NCBI RefSeq assembly: GCF_011045035.1
Contig: NZ_JAALAA010000003.1
Coordinates: forward strand, 277,696 to 341,695
Source of the DNA: Nocardioides turkmenicus
GTDB taxonomy: Bacteria; Actinomycetota; Actinomycetes; Propionibacteriales; Nocardioidaceae
Reading direction: 5' to 3'
Length of the DNA stretch: 64,000 bases
Position numbers and translations under genes: made by a program
Shown here: one piece after another, positions 49,801 through 57,404 of the stretch
Numbering within the stretch: position 1 is the stretch's first letter
Layout: each line of letters begins with the position of its first letter
The notes under the pieces: model-generated
What the model was told of the DNA's origin: nothing
Seen by the model: only the letters and a program-made list of their open reading frames with translations
The model's database searches: none

Positions 49801-50274
49801 ATGACTCGAACGGTCTATCAAGACACGCGGTCAGGCACGCGATGGACGTTCACCCAGTGGGCGGTCCTGGTGATCTGCGCTGCCAACGTCCTATGGGCGA
49901 TCGCCGGGTTCGTCGCAGAGCCGAGCTTCGAGATCGGCCACCACGCACCGACGGCGAAGGTGCTGGGCATGGACTTCAACGGCTGGCACGCGCTCGCCGG
50001 CATCGCCATGTTCGCGCCCGGTCTGCTCCTGTGCCGCCGCAACTCGTGGTCGGTCCTCTACCTGCTGGCAGCATCCTTCGGCGGCATCGTCCCCGGCGTC
50101 TGGGCGCTCGCATCGCCCCAGGTCATGTGGGTCCTGCACATGCCCGACCATGTGACCGACGCAGCGATCCACTTCGCCATCGCGGCGATCATGCTGGCGA
50201 TCGCGGTCGTGCAGATCCGCCGCGACGGCGGCTGGGCCAACACGATGTCGGACCTGCGGCAGCCTCCCGAGTAG
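49801..50274 (+). CDS. DUF4383 membrane protein
   Basis: A 157-residue protein with four predicted helices: WAVLVICAANVLWAIAGFV, WHALAGIAMFAPGLLLC, SVLYLLAASFGGIVPGVWAL and AAIHFAIAAIMLAIAVVQI. The motifs NGWHALAGIAMF and DAAIHF are typical of DUF4383, of unknown function. It is divergent from the RNase-H-like gene and converges with the acyl-CoA ligase gene, so it is a single-gene unit. Confidence 0.86.
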   Translation: MTRTVYQDTRSGTRWTFTQWAVLVICAANVLWAIAGFVAEPSFEIGHHAPTAKVLGMDFNGWHALAGIAMFAPGLLLCRRNSWSVLYLLAASFGGIVPGVWALASPQVMWVLHMPDHVTDAAIHFAIAAIMLAIAVVQIRRDGGWANTMSDLRQPPE

Positions 50275-50294
50275 GCCGCCCGCTCACTCCTGGG

Positions 50295-52148
50295 TCACTC
50301 CCCGGCCGTGTAGAGCCCGTCGATGATGTCGGCGTACTTCTTGCTCACCACGCGCCGCTTCAGCTTCAACGTGGGGGTGAGCTCCTCGGACTCGGCCGTC
50401 CACTCCTCACCGAGCAGCTCGAAGGCCTTGACCTGCTCGGGGCGGGAGAGCCGGGCGTTGGCAGCCTCGACCGCCTGGGCGACCGCGCCGCGGATCACCG
50501 GGTGCTGGGCCAGCTCGGCGAGCGACCCGGCCTCGACGCCGAGCTTCTGAGCGACCACGGGGGCGATCTCGCCGTCGAGGGTCATCACGGCGACGACGTA
50601 CGAACGGCCGTCACCGACCACCATCGCGTGACCGACCAGCGGGCTCTCCTTGAGGAGGTTCTCGATGTTGGACGGCGCGATGTTCTTGCCCGCGGAGTTG
50701 ATGATCATCTCCTTCTTGCGGTCGACGACGCTGAGGAAGCCGTCCTCGTCGAGCGAGCCGATGTCGCCGGTGTGGAGCCAGCCGTCCTCGTCGAGGAGCG
50801 CGGCGGTCGCCTCCGGCCGGCGTACGTAGCCAGGGGTCGTGATCGGACCGCGGAACAGGATCTCGCCGTCCTCGGCGATGCGCACCTCGATCCCGGGATG
50901 GGCCCTGCCGACCGTGCCGAGCCGGAAGCCGTCGGGTCCGTTGGCCGTCGCGGCACCGGTGGTCTCGGTCATCCCGTAGACGTCGTAGATCTTGATCCCC
51001 AGCCCCGCGAAGAACTTCGCGACCTCGAGCGGCATCGGTGCCGCCGCGCTGGCCGCCCACTCGACCTTGTCGAGCCCGAGCAGCGCACGCATGGTGGAGA
51101 GGACCGCGGCGTCGGCCTGCTCGAACTGCGCCTGCAGCTCGGGCGAGGTGGTCTGTCCGGTCTGCTGCGACTCGACGTACGCGAGCCCGACCGCCATCGC
51201 CTTCTCGACCGCCTCCTTCTTCGCGGAGTCGGTCTCGGCGGCGAGCAGCGCGGTGACGCCGGTGCGGATCTTCTCCCACACCCGCGGCACCCCGAAGAAG
51301 CTGGTCGGGTGCACCTCCTGGAGCGTGCTGAGCAGCAGCGCGGGGTCCTGGATCAGGTAGACGTGACCGCCGTTGAACTGCGGGATGTAGAGGCTGAGCA
51401 CCCGCTCGGCGATGTGCGCGAACGGCAGGTAGGAGACCAGCACGCCCGGCTCCTCGATCCCCGAGGTCGACAGCGAGGTGGTGGTCTCGAAGACGATGTT
51501 GCGATGGGTGAGCACCACACCCTTGGGCTGCCCGGTGGTGCCCGAGGTGTAGAGCATCGTGACGGTGTCGTCCGGGGTCACCGCCGCGCTGCGCGCGTCC
51601 AGCTCCTCGCCGACCTCGGTCAGCGCCGCCGCACCGGACGACACGAAGTCGTCCCAGCCGACCGCCCGCGGGTCGCCCTCCGCCGAGGTGTCGATCGTGA
51701 CGACCCGCAAGATCTCCTCCCGCTTCAGCCCGAGCGCCCAGCGGGCGACGTGGTCGTCGGTCTCCAGCACCACGATCCGCGGGTCCGCGTGCTCGGCGAC
51801 GTAGCCCACCTGGTCGGGAGCGAGAGTGTTGTAGATGCTGATCGGCACACCACCGGCGAGCACCGCGGCCAGGTCGGCGAGGATGTGCTCGATGCGGTTG
51901 GCGGCCATGATCGCGACCGACTCCCCGGGCTGCAGCCCGGCGGCGATGTAGGCGGCGGCGAGCTCACGGGCCTGCTGGTGCAGCTCACCCCAGGTCAGCG
52001 TGCGCCAGCCCGTCCCGCCGGCGGTGTGCCGGTCGGAGAAGGCTGGCTCGGCGCCGCGTTCGGCGACCACCTTGGCGAGGACGTCGACCATGGTCTGGTC
52101 GCCGATCTGGGACTCGAGGGCGGCGCGTTCGGCGAGGACGTCGGGCAT
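50295..52148 (-). CDS. Long-chain fatty acyl-CoA ligase (FadD-type)
   Basis: A 617-residue AMP-forming ligase. The P-loop is LYTSGTTGQPKGVVLTHRN, followed by DVYGMTETTGA, DGWLHTGDIGSLD, DRKKEMIINSAGKNIAP and the C-terminal lysine in LTPTLKLKRRVV. The length and the SFFGVPRVWEKI motif mark long-chain FadD15-like enzymes. It activates fatty acids to acyl-CoA at the inner membrane face. AAGGAG lies 7 bases before the ATG at 52148 and a perfect CRP-type site lies 20 bases upstream, so cAMP control is likely. Confidence 0.94.
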   Translation of the reverse strand: MPDVLAERAALESQIGDQTMVDVLAKVVAERGAEPAFSDRHTAGGTGWRTLTWGELHQQARELAAAYIAAGLQPGESVAIMAANRIEHILADLAAVLAGGVPISIYNTLAPDQVGYVAEHADPRIVVLETDDHVARWALGLKREEILRVVTIDTSAEGDPRAVGWDDFVSSGAAALTEVGEELDARSAAVTPDDTVTMLYTSGTTGQPKGVVLTHRNIVFETTTSLSTSGIEEPGVLVSYLPFAHIAERVLSLYIPQFNGGHVYLIQDPALLLSTLQEVHPTSFFGVPRVWEKIRTGVTALLAAETDSAKKEAVEKAMAVGLAYVESQQTGQTTSPELQAQFEQADAAVLSTMRALLGLDKVEWAASAAAPMPLEVAKFFAGLGIKIYDVYGMTETTGAATANGPDGFRLGTVGRAHPGIEVRIAEDGEILFRGPITTPGYVRRPEATAALLDEDGWLHTGDIGSLDEDGFLSVVDRKKEMIINSAGKNIAPSNIENLLKESPLVGHAMVVGDGRSYVVAVMTLDGEIAPVVAQKLGVEAGSLAELAQHPVIRGAVAQAVEAANARLSRPEQVKAFELLGEEWTAESEELTPTLKLKRRVVSKKYADIIDGLYTAGE

Positions 52149-52168
52149 CAGGGCGCTCCTTCGTTGGT

Positions 52169-52184
52169 TGTGACTCGGATCACA
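52169..52184. promoter_or_regulatory. CRP-type site upstream of the acyl-CoA ligase
   Basis: TGTGACTCGGATCACA is a perfect TGTGA-N6-TCACA site, and the symmetry extends one base on each side (TTGTGA/TCACAA). It lies 20 bases before the ligase start codon. Confidence 0.72.
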
Positions 52185-52328
52185 ATTGAGTTGCCTCGAC
52201 CGTAGGGATGCACGGGCGCGGACACAAGAGCCCGTCCGCACCATTTGAGGATCGACACCCGGACCCAGTTTCCACTCACCGGAAATCCACGCTGGCGACG
52301 AGCGCCCGAACAGGAGTTGACTCGCCCC

Positions 52329-53528
52329 ATGGCAGATGAACGTACGCAGGTTGTGATCGTCGGCGCCGGCCCCGCAGGGATGCTGCTGAGCCATCTCCTC
52401 GCCGCCGACGGGGTCGACTCGGTCGTGGTGGAGACCCGGTCGGAGGAGTACGTCGCAGCCCGGATCCGCGCCGGCATCCTGGAGCAGTCGAGCGTCGACC
52501 TGCTCACCGAGGTCGGCCTCGGCGACCGGCTGGCCCGCGAGGCCGACAAGCACCGCGGGATCTACCTGCAGTGGCCCGAGGAGCGTCACCACCTCGACTT
52601 CGTCGACCTGGTCGGCCGGGCGGTCTACGTCTACGGCCAGACCGAGGTGCAGAAGGACCTGATCGACGCCCGCAGAGCCGCCGGGCAGGTCGTCCACTAC
52701 GAGGTCAGCGACACCGCGCTGCACGACATCGAGTCCGACCAGCCCTCGGTCACGTTCACCGACGCCGACGGGGTCGCCCGGCGGATCCGGGCCGACGTGA
52801 TCGTCGGCTGCGACGGCTCCTTCGGCCCCAGCCGCGCCGCGATCCCGGCCCGGGAGAGCTGGGACCGCACCTACCCCTACAGCTGGTTCGGCATCCTCGC
52901 CGACGTCGCCCCCTCGACCGACGAGCTCATCTACGCCTGGCACCCCGACGGCTTCGCGCTGCACTCGATGCGCTCGGAGAGCGTCTCCCGGTTCTACCTC
53001 CAGGTGCCCAACGGCACCGACCCGGCGACCTGGTCCGACGACCAGATCTGGGACGCGCTCGCCGCTCGGCTCGGTCACGGCCAGAACGGCTGGACGCTGC
53101 AGCCGGGTCAGATCACCGACCGCAGCGTCCTCCCGATGCGCTCCCACGTCTCCACGCCGATGCGCCACGGCCGCCTCTTCCTGGCCGGCGACGCCGCCCA
53201 CATCGTGCCGCCGACCGGCGCCAAGGGGCTCAACCTCGCGGTCGCCGACGTCGCACTGCTGGCGCCTGCGCTCACCTCGCTGCTCAAGGGCGACCCGCGA
53301 CTGGCCGACGACTACTCCGAGACCGCGCTGCGCCGGGTCTGGCGCTGCACCCACTTCTCCTGGTGGATGACCACGATGCTGCACACCGCCGAGGACCCCC
53401 TTCGACAGGCTCAGGACACCGCGTTCGACACCCAGCTCCAACTCTCCCAGCTGCGCTGGGTGACCTCCAGCGAGCACGCCGCCGCCGGGCTCGCGGAGAA
53501 CTACGCAGGCCTGCCGATCGGATTCTGA
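52329..53528 (+). CDS. pobA: 4-hydroxybenzoate 3-monooxygenase
   Basis: A 399-residue flavoprotein hydroxylase. FAD-binding motifs are VVIVGAGPAGMLLSHLLA, the DG motif VIVGCDGSFGPSR and LFLAGDAAHIVPPTGAKGLN. The overall length and RAGILEQSSVDLLTEVGLGD are those of PobA, which converts 4-hydroxybenzoate to protocatechuate. The ring-cleavage genes are not in the window. Residues 356-362 (DPLRQAQ) are encoded by an inserted common repeat (see 53396-53416). No PobR-type regulator is adjacent. Confidence 0.93.
   Translation: MADERTQVVIVGAGPAGMLLSHLLAADGVDSVVVETRSEEYVAARIRAGILEQSSVDLLTEVGLGDRLAREADKHRGIYLQWPEERHHLDFVDLVGRAVYVYGQTEVQKDLIDARRAAGQVVHYEVSDTALHDIESDQPSVTFTDADGVARRIRADVIVGCDGSFGPSRAAIPARESWDRTYPYSWFGILADVAPSTDELIYAWHPDGFALHSMRSESVSRFYLQVPNGTDPATWSDDQIWDALAARLGHGQNGWTLQPGQITDRSVLPMRSHVSTPMRHGRLFLAGDAAHIVPPTGAKGLNLAVADVALLAPALTSLLKGDPRLADDYSETALRRVWRCTHFSWWMTTMLHTAEDPLRQAQDTAFDTQLQLSQLRWVTSSEHAAAGLAENYAGLPIGF
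53396..53416. repeat. CTTCGACAGGCTCAG-type dispersed repeat inside pobA
   Basis: CCCTTCGACAGGCTCAGGA is recognised from memory as a repeat common in intergenic DNA of high-GC bacteria. Here it is read in frame (DPLRQAQD) near the C-terminus of PobA. Confidence 0.6.
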
Positions 53529-53558
53529 GGACCACTTGTCCCGCCCCTCGATCCATGT

Positions 53559-53577
53559 TTAGGTAAGCCTTACCTAA
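53559..53577. promoter_or_regulatory. IdeR/DtxR iron box
   Basis: TTAGGTAAGCCTTACCTAA is a 19-bp palindrome (one central base) and closely matches the known iron-box consensus TTAGGTTAGGCTAACCTAA. It lies 13 bases before the ATG at 53591, so it would cover that gene's promoter. Confidence 0.88.
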
Positions 53578-53590
53578 ATATGGAGGTGTC

Positions 53591-54256
53591 ATGGAGTCGA
53601 CTCCCCGCATTGCCCGCAGCATCCTGTCCTGCCCCCGCGGGGGCAACGTGGTGATCGACGGCGTCCCCTACTCGATGGAGGAGCTCGAGATGCAGGGGTT
53701 CGCCGACGACGGCGGGCGGCCGACCTTCCTGTGCCCGCCCGAGCAGCGGATGGCGTACGCAGGCCGTCGCGGCAGCCATGTCGTGCTGGTCCTCCAGGGC
53801 GCGCTCGGTGACCGCGAGGCGGTCCGCCTCACCGGCACGCTGCGGTGGCTGCGTACGGATGCCTGTACGTGCTGCGAGACGGAGTGGGAGGAGATCGTCA
53901 TGGACGTCGCCAACGTGATGCTGGTCCGTCCCACCGGCGAGGCGGTGCCGATCCCGCTGGACGCCTTCACCGACCGCGACCTCGACCTCAACGACGGCGT
54001 GCTCCACCGCAACCAGGACCACCTCAACAACCACCACGGCAACGAGCTCCGCGAGGCGGTCGCGACCCGTTCCTACATCCCGGTCGACACCGTCCTCGCC
54101 GCCCAGATCTCCGGCCTCAGCGCCGATGGGTTCGAGTTCCAGTGGGTCGACGAGCGCGGCGCGCACAGCGCGCGCACCACCTTCGAGCGACCTGCCCGCA
54201 CGCCGGAAGACCTCGTCGCCGGAGTGCGGAAGGCGCTGGCCGCCGAGATCTGCTGA
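53591..54256 (+). CDS. Iron-box-controlled DUF2470-like protein
   Basis: A 221-residue protein. The C-terminal part from about residue 140 (HLNNHHGNEL, then DTVLAAQISGLSADGFEFQW) resembles DUF2470, the domain that follows the split barrel in HugZ-type haem oxygenases and related flavin- or haem-binding proteins. The N-terminal part has a TDACTCCETEW cysteine cluster. GGAGG lies 4 bases before the ATG. The iron box immediately upstream means it should be repressed in iron excess, so a role in haem use or iron sparing is plausible (inference). Confidence 0.75.
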   Translation: MESTPRIARSILSCPRGGNVVIDGVPYSMEELEMQGFADDGGRPTFLCPPEQRMAYAGRRGSHVVLVLQGALGDREAVRLTGTLRWLRTDACTCCETEWEEIVMDVANVMLVRPTGEAVPIPLDAFTDRDLDLNDGVLHRNQDHLNNHHGNELREAVATRSYIPVDTVLAAQISGLSADGFEFQWVDERGAHSARTTFERPARTPEDLVAGVRKALAAEIC

Positions 54257-54341
54257 GCGGAACACACGGGCCGAAGCCGTTTCCCGGTACACAAATCCCA
54301 TGTACCTTGGTGACGTATCAACGTCGTGCAAGGAGGCTCGG

Positions 54342-55397
54342 ATGGTTGTGCAGACACTTCGCTCGATCGGCGGCTACGTGGGCGCCGTCGCCGGCACCCC
54401 GGTCCGGATGATCACGCCGACCCGGTCCCAGCCGATCGGAGCCCAGCCCCGCCGGGAGTACGACGAGACGCTGCGTACGTTGTCGGAGGCTTCCGTCGAG
54501 AAGTACTTCAACGCGTTCAAGGACGTCGACTGGGACGCGCCCGAGATGGCAGTGCCCGACGACGACGAGCGCTGGATCCTGCCCACGCTCGACCTGCTCG
54601 GCGCCCACCCGTGGTACCAGTCGCTGCCGAAGGCGCGCCAGATCGAGGTCGGCCGGCACCGCCTCACCGCGATGGTCAAGACCGGCTCCCAGTTCGAGCA
54701 GCTGCTGCTCCTGGGCGGCACCCAGTTCCTGATGGGCGTCGACAACGGCGACCCCGAGTTCCGCTACTTCATGCACGAGCTCACCGAGGAGACCCACCAC
54801 ATCCAGATGTTCCAGGAGTTCACGAACCGGGTCTGCCCGGACGTCTCCGGCGCGCCTGAGTGGTTGATGCGGATCATCCCGCTCGTGGGACATCTCGGCG
54901 GGCTCTACCCCGCCCTCTTCTTCGCGATCATCCTGGCCGGCGAGGAGCCGATCGACCACGTGCAGAAGGAGGCCATGCGCGGCGGCGGCACCCACCCGCT
55001 CCTCGACCAGATCATGTCCATCCACATCGCCGAGGAGGCCCGCCACATCGGCTTCGCGCACGCCTGGCTCGAGGAGCACGCCCCCTCGCTCAACCCGGTC
55101 TCGCGCCTCGTCCTCGGCCTGCTGACGCCGCTCGCGATGCGCCTGGGCTCCGACGCGATCATCATCCCGTCCCGCGCCGACCGCGAGCTCATGGGCCTCC
55201 CCGACGAGGTCGTGCGCGAGGTCTGGGGCACCGGGCCCGAGGCCGCCGCGTTCCGACGCCATCTCTTCGCCGACGTCCGGATGCTCTTCGACAACCTCGG
55301 GCTGCGTACGCCGCTGACCCGGTGGTCCTGGCGGGTGCTGGGCGTCGACGGACGGCCGGCGCGGTTCCGCGCCGAGCCGCCCACCGCAGCAGCCTAG
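54342..55397 (+). CDS. AurF-like diiron oxygenase
   Basis: A 351-residue, all-helical diiron protein. Metal-ligand motifs are EETHHIQMF (E149-H153) and EEARHIGFA (E231-H235), with further Glu/His at VGRHRLTAMVKTGSQFEQ and IILAGEEPIDHVQKE. It matches the AurF p-aminobenzoate N-oxygenase family, whose members act on aryl amines or lipids. AAGGAGG lies 6 bases before the ATG at 54342. An inverted repeat GACGTATCAACGTC is present at 54312-54325. Convergent with the acyl-CoA dehydrogenase gene after two bases. Confidence 0.86.
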   Translation: MVVQTLRSIGGYVGAVAGTPVRMITPTRSQPIGAQPRREYDETLRTLSEASVEKYFNAFKDVDWDAPEMAVPDDDERWILPTLDLLGAHPWYQSLPKARQIEVGRHRLTAMVKTGSQFEQLLLLGGTQFLMGVDNGDPEFRYFMHELTEETHHIQMFQEFTNRVCPDVSGAPEWLMRIIPLVGHLGGLYPALFFAIILAGEEPIDHVQKEAMRGGGTHPLLDQIMSIHIAEEARHIGFAHAWLEEHAPSLNPVSRLVLGLLTPLAMRLGSDAIIIPSRADRELMGLPDEVVREVWGTGPEAAAFRRHLFADVRMLFDNLGLRTPLTRWSWRVLGVDGRPARFRAEPPTAAA

Positions 55398-55399
55398 TC

Positions 55400-56554
55400 T
55401 CAGGCCGGGACCGGCAGCGACCGGCTGATGATCTCCTTCATGATCTCGGTCGTGCCGGCGTAGATCTGCTGGACCCGCAGGTCGGTGAAGGCGCGGGCGA
55501 TGGGGTACTCCTCCATGTAGCCGTAGCCGCCGTGCATCTGCACGCACTTGTCGACGACCTTCATGGCGCGCTCGGAGCACCAGTACTTCGCCATCGCCAC
55601 CGTCGGGATGTCGAGCTCGCCCTTGATGTGCAGCTCGATGCACTCGTCGATGAACGAGCGGGCCACCCGGGCCTCGGTGGCGACCTCGGCCATCGTGAAC
55701 TTGGTGTTCTGGAAGCCGAAGACCGGGCGCCCGAAGGCGGTGCGGGTGTGGACGTACGAGATCGTCTCCTCGTAGGCGAACTCCATCGCCGCGACGCAGC
55801 CGAGCGCGACGATCAGGCGCTCCTGCGGCAGCTGCAGCATGAGCTGGACGAATCCCTCCCCCTCGGTGGTGCCGAGCAGGTTGGTCGCCGGGATGCGTAC
55901 GTCGTCGAAGAAGAGCTCGCAGGTGTCCTGACCCTTCATCCCGATCTTGTTCAGCACCCGGCCGCGCCGGAAGCCCGGCGTGTCGGTCGGGACGATGACC
56001 AGGGAGATCCCGGCGCCCTTCTCCTCCGGGTCGGTCTTGACCGCGACCAGCACCATGTCGGCCTGGTTGCCGTTGGTGATGAAGGTCTTCGCGCCGTTGA
56101 CGACGTAGTCGTCGCCGTCACGGATCGCCTTGGTGGTGATCGACTGGAGGTCCGAGCCGGTGCCGGGCTCGGTCATCGCGACGGCCGCGACCACCTCACC
56201 GCTGGCCATCTTCGGCAGCCACTCCTGCTTCTGCTCCTCGGTCCCGTACGCCACCAGGTAGTGCGCCACGATCCCGCTGTGCAGCGGGGCGCCCCACGAG
56301 GAGTCACCCACGCGGGCCTGCTCCTCGATCAGCACGGCCTCGTGGGCGAAGGTACCGCCACCGCCGCCGTACTCCTCCGGCACGGAGAGACAGAGCAGGC
56401 CGAGCTCGCCGGCCTTGGTCCACAGGTCGCGGTCGACCTGCTTGTTGGCGATGTAGGACTCGATGTTGGGCTTGATCTCCTTCTCGCAGAAGGTGCGGGC
56501 GAGGTCGCGCAGGTCCTCGAGATCCTGGTCCATCCAGGGAGAGCGGCGGGTCAC
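55400..56554 (-). CDS. Acyl-CoA dehydrogenase
   Basis: About 384 residues. FAD and substrate motifs: AVAMTEPGTGSDLQSITT, FITNGNQADMVLVAV, CVQMHGGYGYMEEYPIARAF and QIYAGTTEIMKEII. The base position usual in medium-chain enzymes (YEGT) carries Ala here (YAGT), while LPQERLIVALG carries a Glu at the isovaleryl/long-chain position, so the catalytic base has moved. The GTG at 56554 has GGAAGGA 6 bases upstream; an ATG at 56560 directly abuts that site. Expression is shared with the divergent TetR gene through two operators. Confidence 0.92.
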   Translation of the reverse strand: MTRRSPWMDQDLEDLRDLARTFCEKEIKPNIESYIANKQVDRDLWTKAGELGLLCLSVPEEYGGGGGTFAHEAVLIEEQARVGDSSWGAPLHSGIVAHYLVAYGTEEQKQEWLPKMASGEVVAAVAMTEPGTGSDLQSITTKAIRDGDDYVVNGAKTFITNGNQADMVLVAVKTDPEEKGAGISLVIVPTDTPGFRRGRVLNKIGMKGQDTCELFFDDVRIPATNLLGTTEGEGFVQLMLQLPQERLIVALGCVAAMEFAYEETISYVHTRTAFGRPVFGFQNTKFTMAEVATEARVARSFIDECIELHIKGELDIPTVAMAKYWCSERAMKVVDKCVQMHGGYGYMEEYPIARAFTDLRVQQIYAGTTEIMKEIISRSLPVPA

Positions 56555-56605
56555 GGGCATTCCTTCCGGTCGCGCACCCCACGGTATGTGGGACACGATG
56601 TGCTG

Positions 56606-56620
56606 GATACAGGTTGTATC
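56606..56620. promoter_or_regulatory. TetR operator, copy 1
   Basis: GATACAGGTTGTATC has perfect 6-bp inverted arms around 3 bases. It lies between the divergent acyl-CoA dehydrogenase and TetR genes. Confidence 0.78.
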
Positions 56621-56635
56621 ACCGTACCGGACCTG

Positions 56636-56650
56636 GGTACAAGGTGTATC
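56636..56650. promoter_or_regulatory. TetR operator, copy 2
   Basis: GGTACAAGGTGTATC matches copy 1 with one changed arm base and lies exactly 30 bases downstream, three helical turns, on the same face of the DNA. It precedes the TetR -10 hexamer. Confidence 0.72.
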
Positions 56651-56655
56651 AGCGC

Positions 56656-56661
56656 TACGGT
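56656..56661 (+). promoter_or_regulatory. -10 hexamer TACGGT, leaderless TetR start
   Basis: TACGGT ends 6 bases before the GTG at 56668, with no Shine-Dalgarno. Confidence 0.55.
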
Positions 56662-56667
56662 GAACGC

Positions 56668-57345
56668 GTGGTGGACGTTGCGAAGTGGGTCGACTCGACA
56701 GTGCGGCGCCGGTCGGCGAAGGAGGCGCTCGAGGACGACTCGCGGCGCTCCCGGGTGGTGATCGCGGCAGTCGAGGCGATCGAGGAGAGCGGCCCGACCG
56801 TCGGGATGGCCCAGATCGCCGAGCGGGCCGGGCTGCCGCGGCCCAACGTCTACCGGCACTTCGCGAGCAAGGACCAGCTCGACGCCGAGGTGACCCGGTT
56901 CGCCGCGAACGAGCTGCTGCGCCGCGTACGGCCCAACCTGGCGCGCACCGGAACGCCTCACGAGGTGATCGGCGGGGTCATCGCGCCGTGCGTCGACTGG
57001 GCCGCCGAGCACCCGAACCTCTATCGCTTCGTCGCCGCTCAGCAGCAGACCAAGGCATTGCACCGCGCGCGGATGGGACGCACCCGGTTCCTCAACGAGC
57101 TCGTCGAGGCGATGCGCGGCTACCTGAGCGAGTCCGAGCTCAACGGCGAGCCGCCCGACGGCGTCCTCGCCGGGATGATGGGGATGGTCGACGCCAGCAT
57201 CATCTGGTGGCTCGATCACGAGGACGAGACCCGTGACGAGGTGGTCGCACGGCTCACCCGGCAGGTCGCCGGCGTGCTCTTCGACCTGCTCGCCCAGCTC
57301 GGGCTCGAGATACCCGAAGACATGGTCTTCACCCCGCGGGCATGA
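56668..57345 (+). CDS. TetR-family regulator
   Basis: A 225-residue TetR protein. The N-terminal HTH is RSRVVIAAVEAIEESGPTVG to RAGLPRPNVYRHFASKDQLD, and the C-terminal helices form the ligand domain (WAAEHPNLYRFVAAQQQTKA; GMMGMVDASIIWWLDHEDET). The GTG at 56668 is fixed by the -10 hexamer. It is divergent from the acyl-CoA dehydrogenase gene with two operators between them, so it very probably represses both; an acyl-CoA ligand is plausible (inference). Confidence 0.92.
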   Translation: MVDVAKWVDSTVRRRSAKEALEDDSRRSRVVIAAVEAIEESGPTVGMAQIAERAGLPRPNVYRHFASKDQLDAEVTRFAANELLRRVRPNLARTGTPHEVIGGVIAPCVDWAAEHPNLYRFVAAQQQTKALHRARMGRTRFLNELVEAMRGYLSESELNGEPPDGVLAGMMGMVDASIIWWLDHEDETRDEVVARLTRQVAGVLFDLLAQLGLEIPEDMVFTPRA

Positions 57346-57404
57346 TGGGTGCGACTCCGCCCGACACCAGACGCAGCGATCAGACGCAGCAACGAGGAGA
57401 AGCG

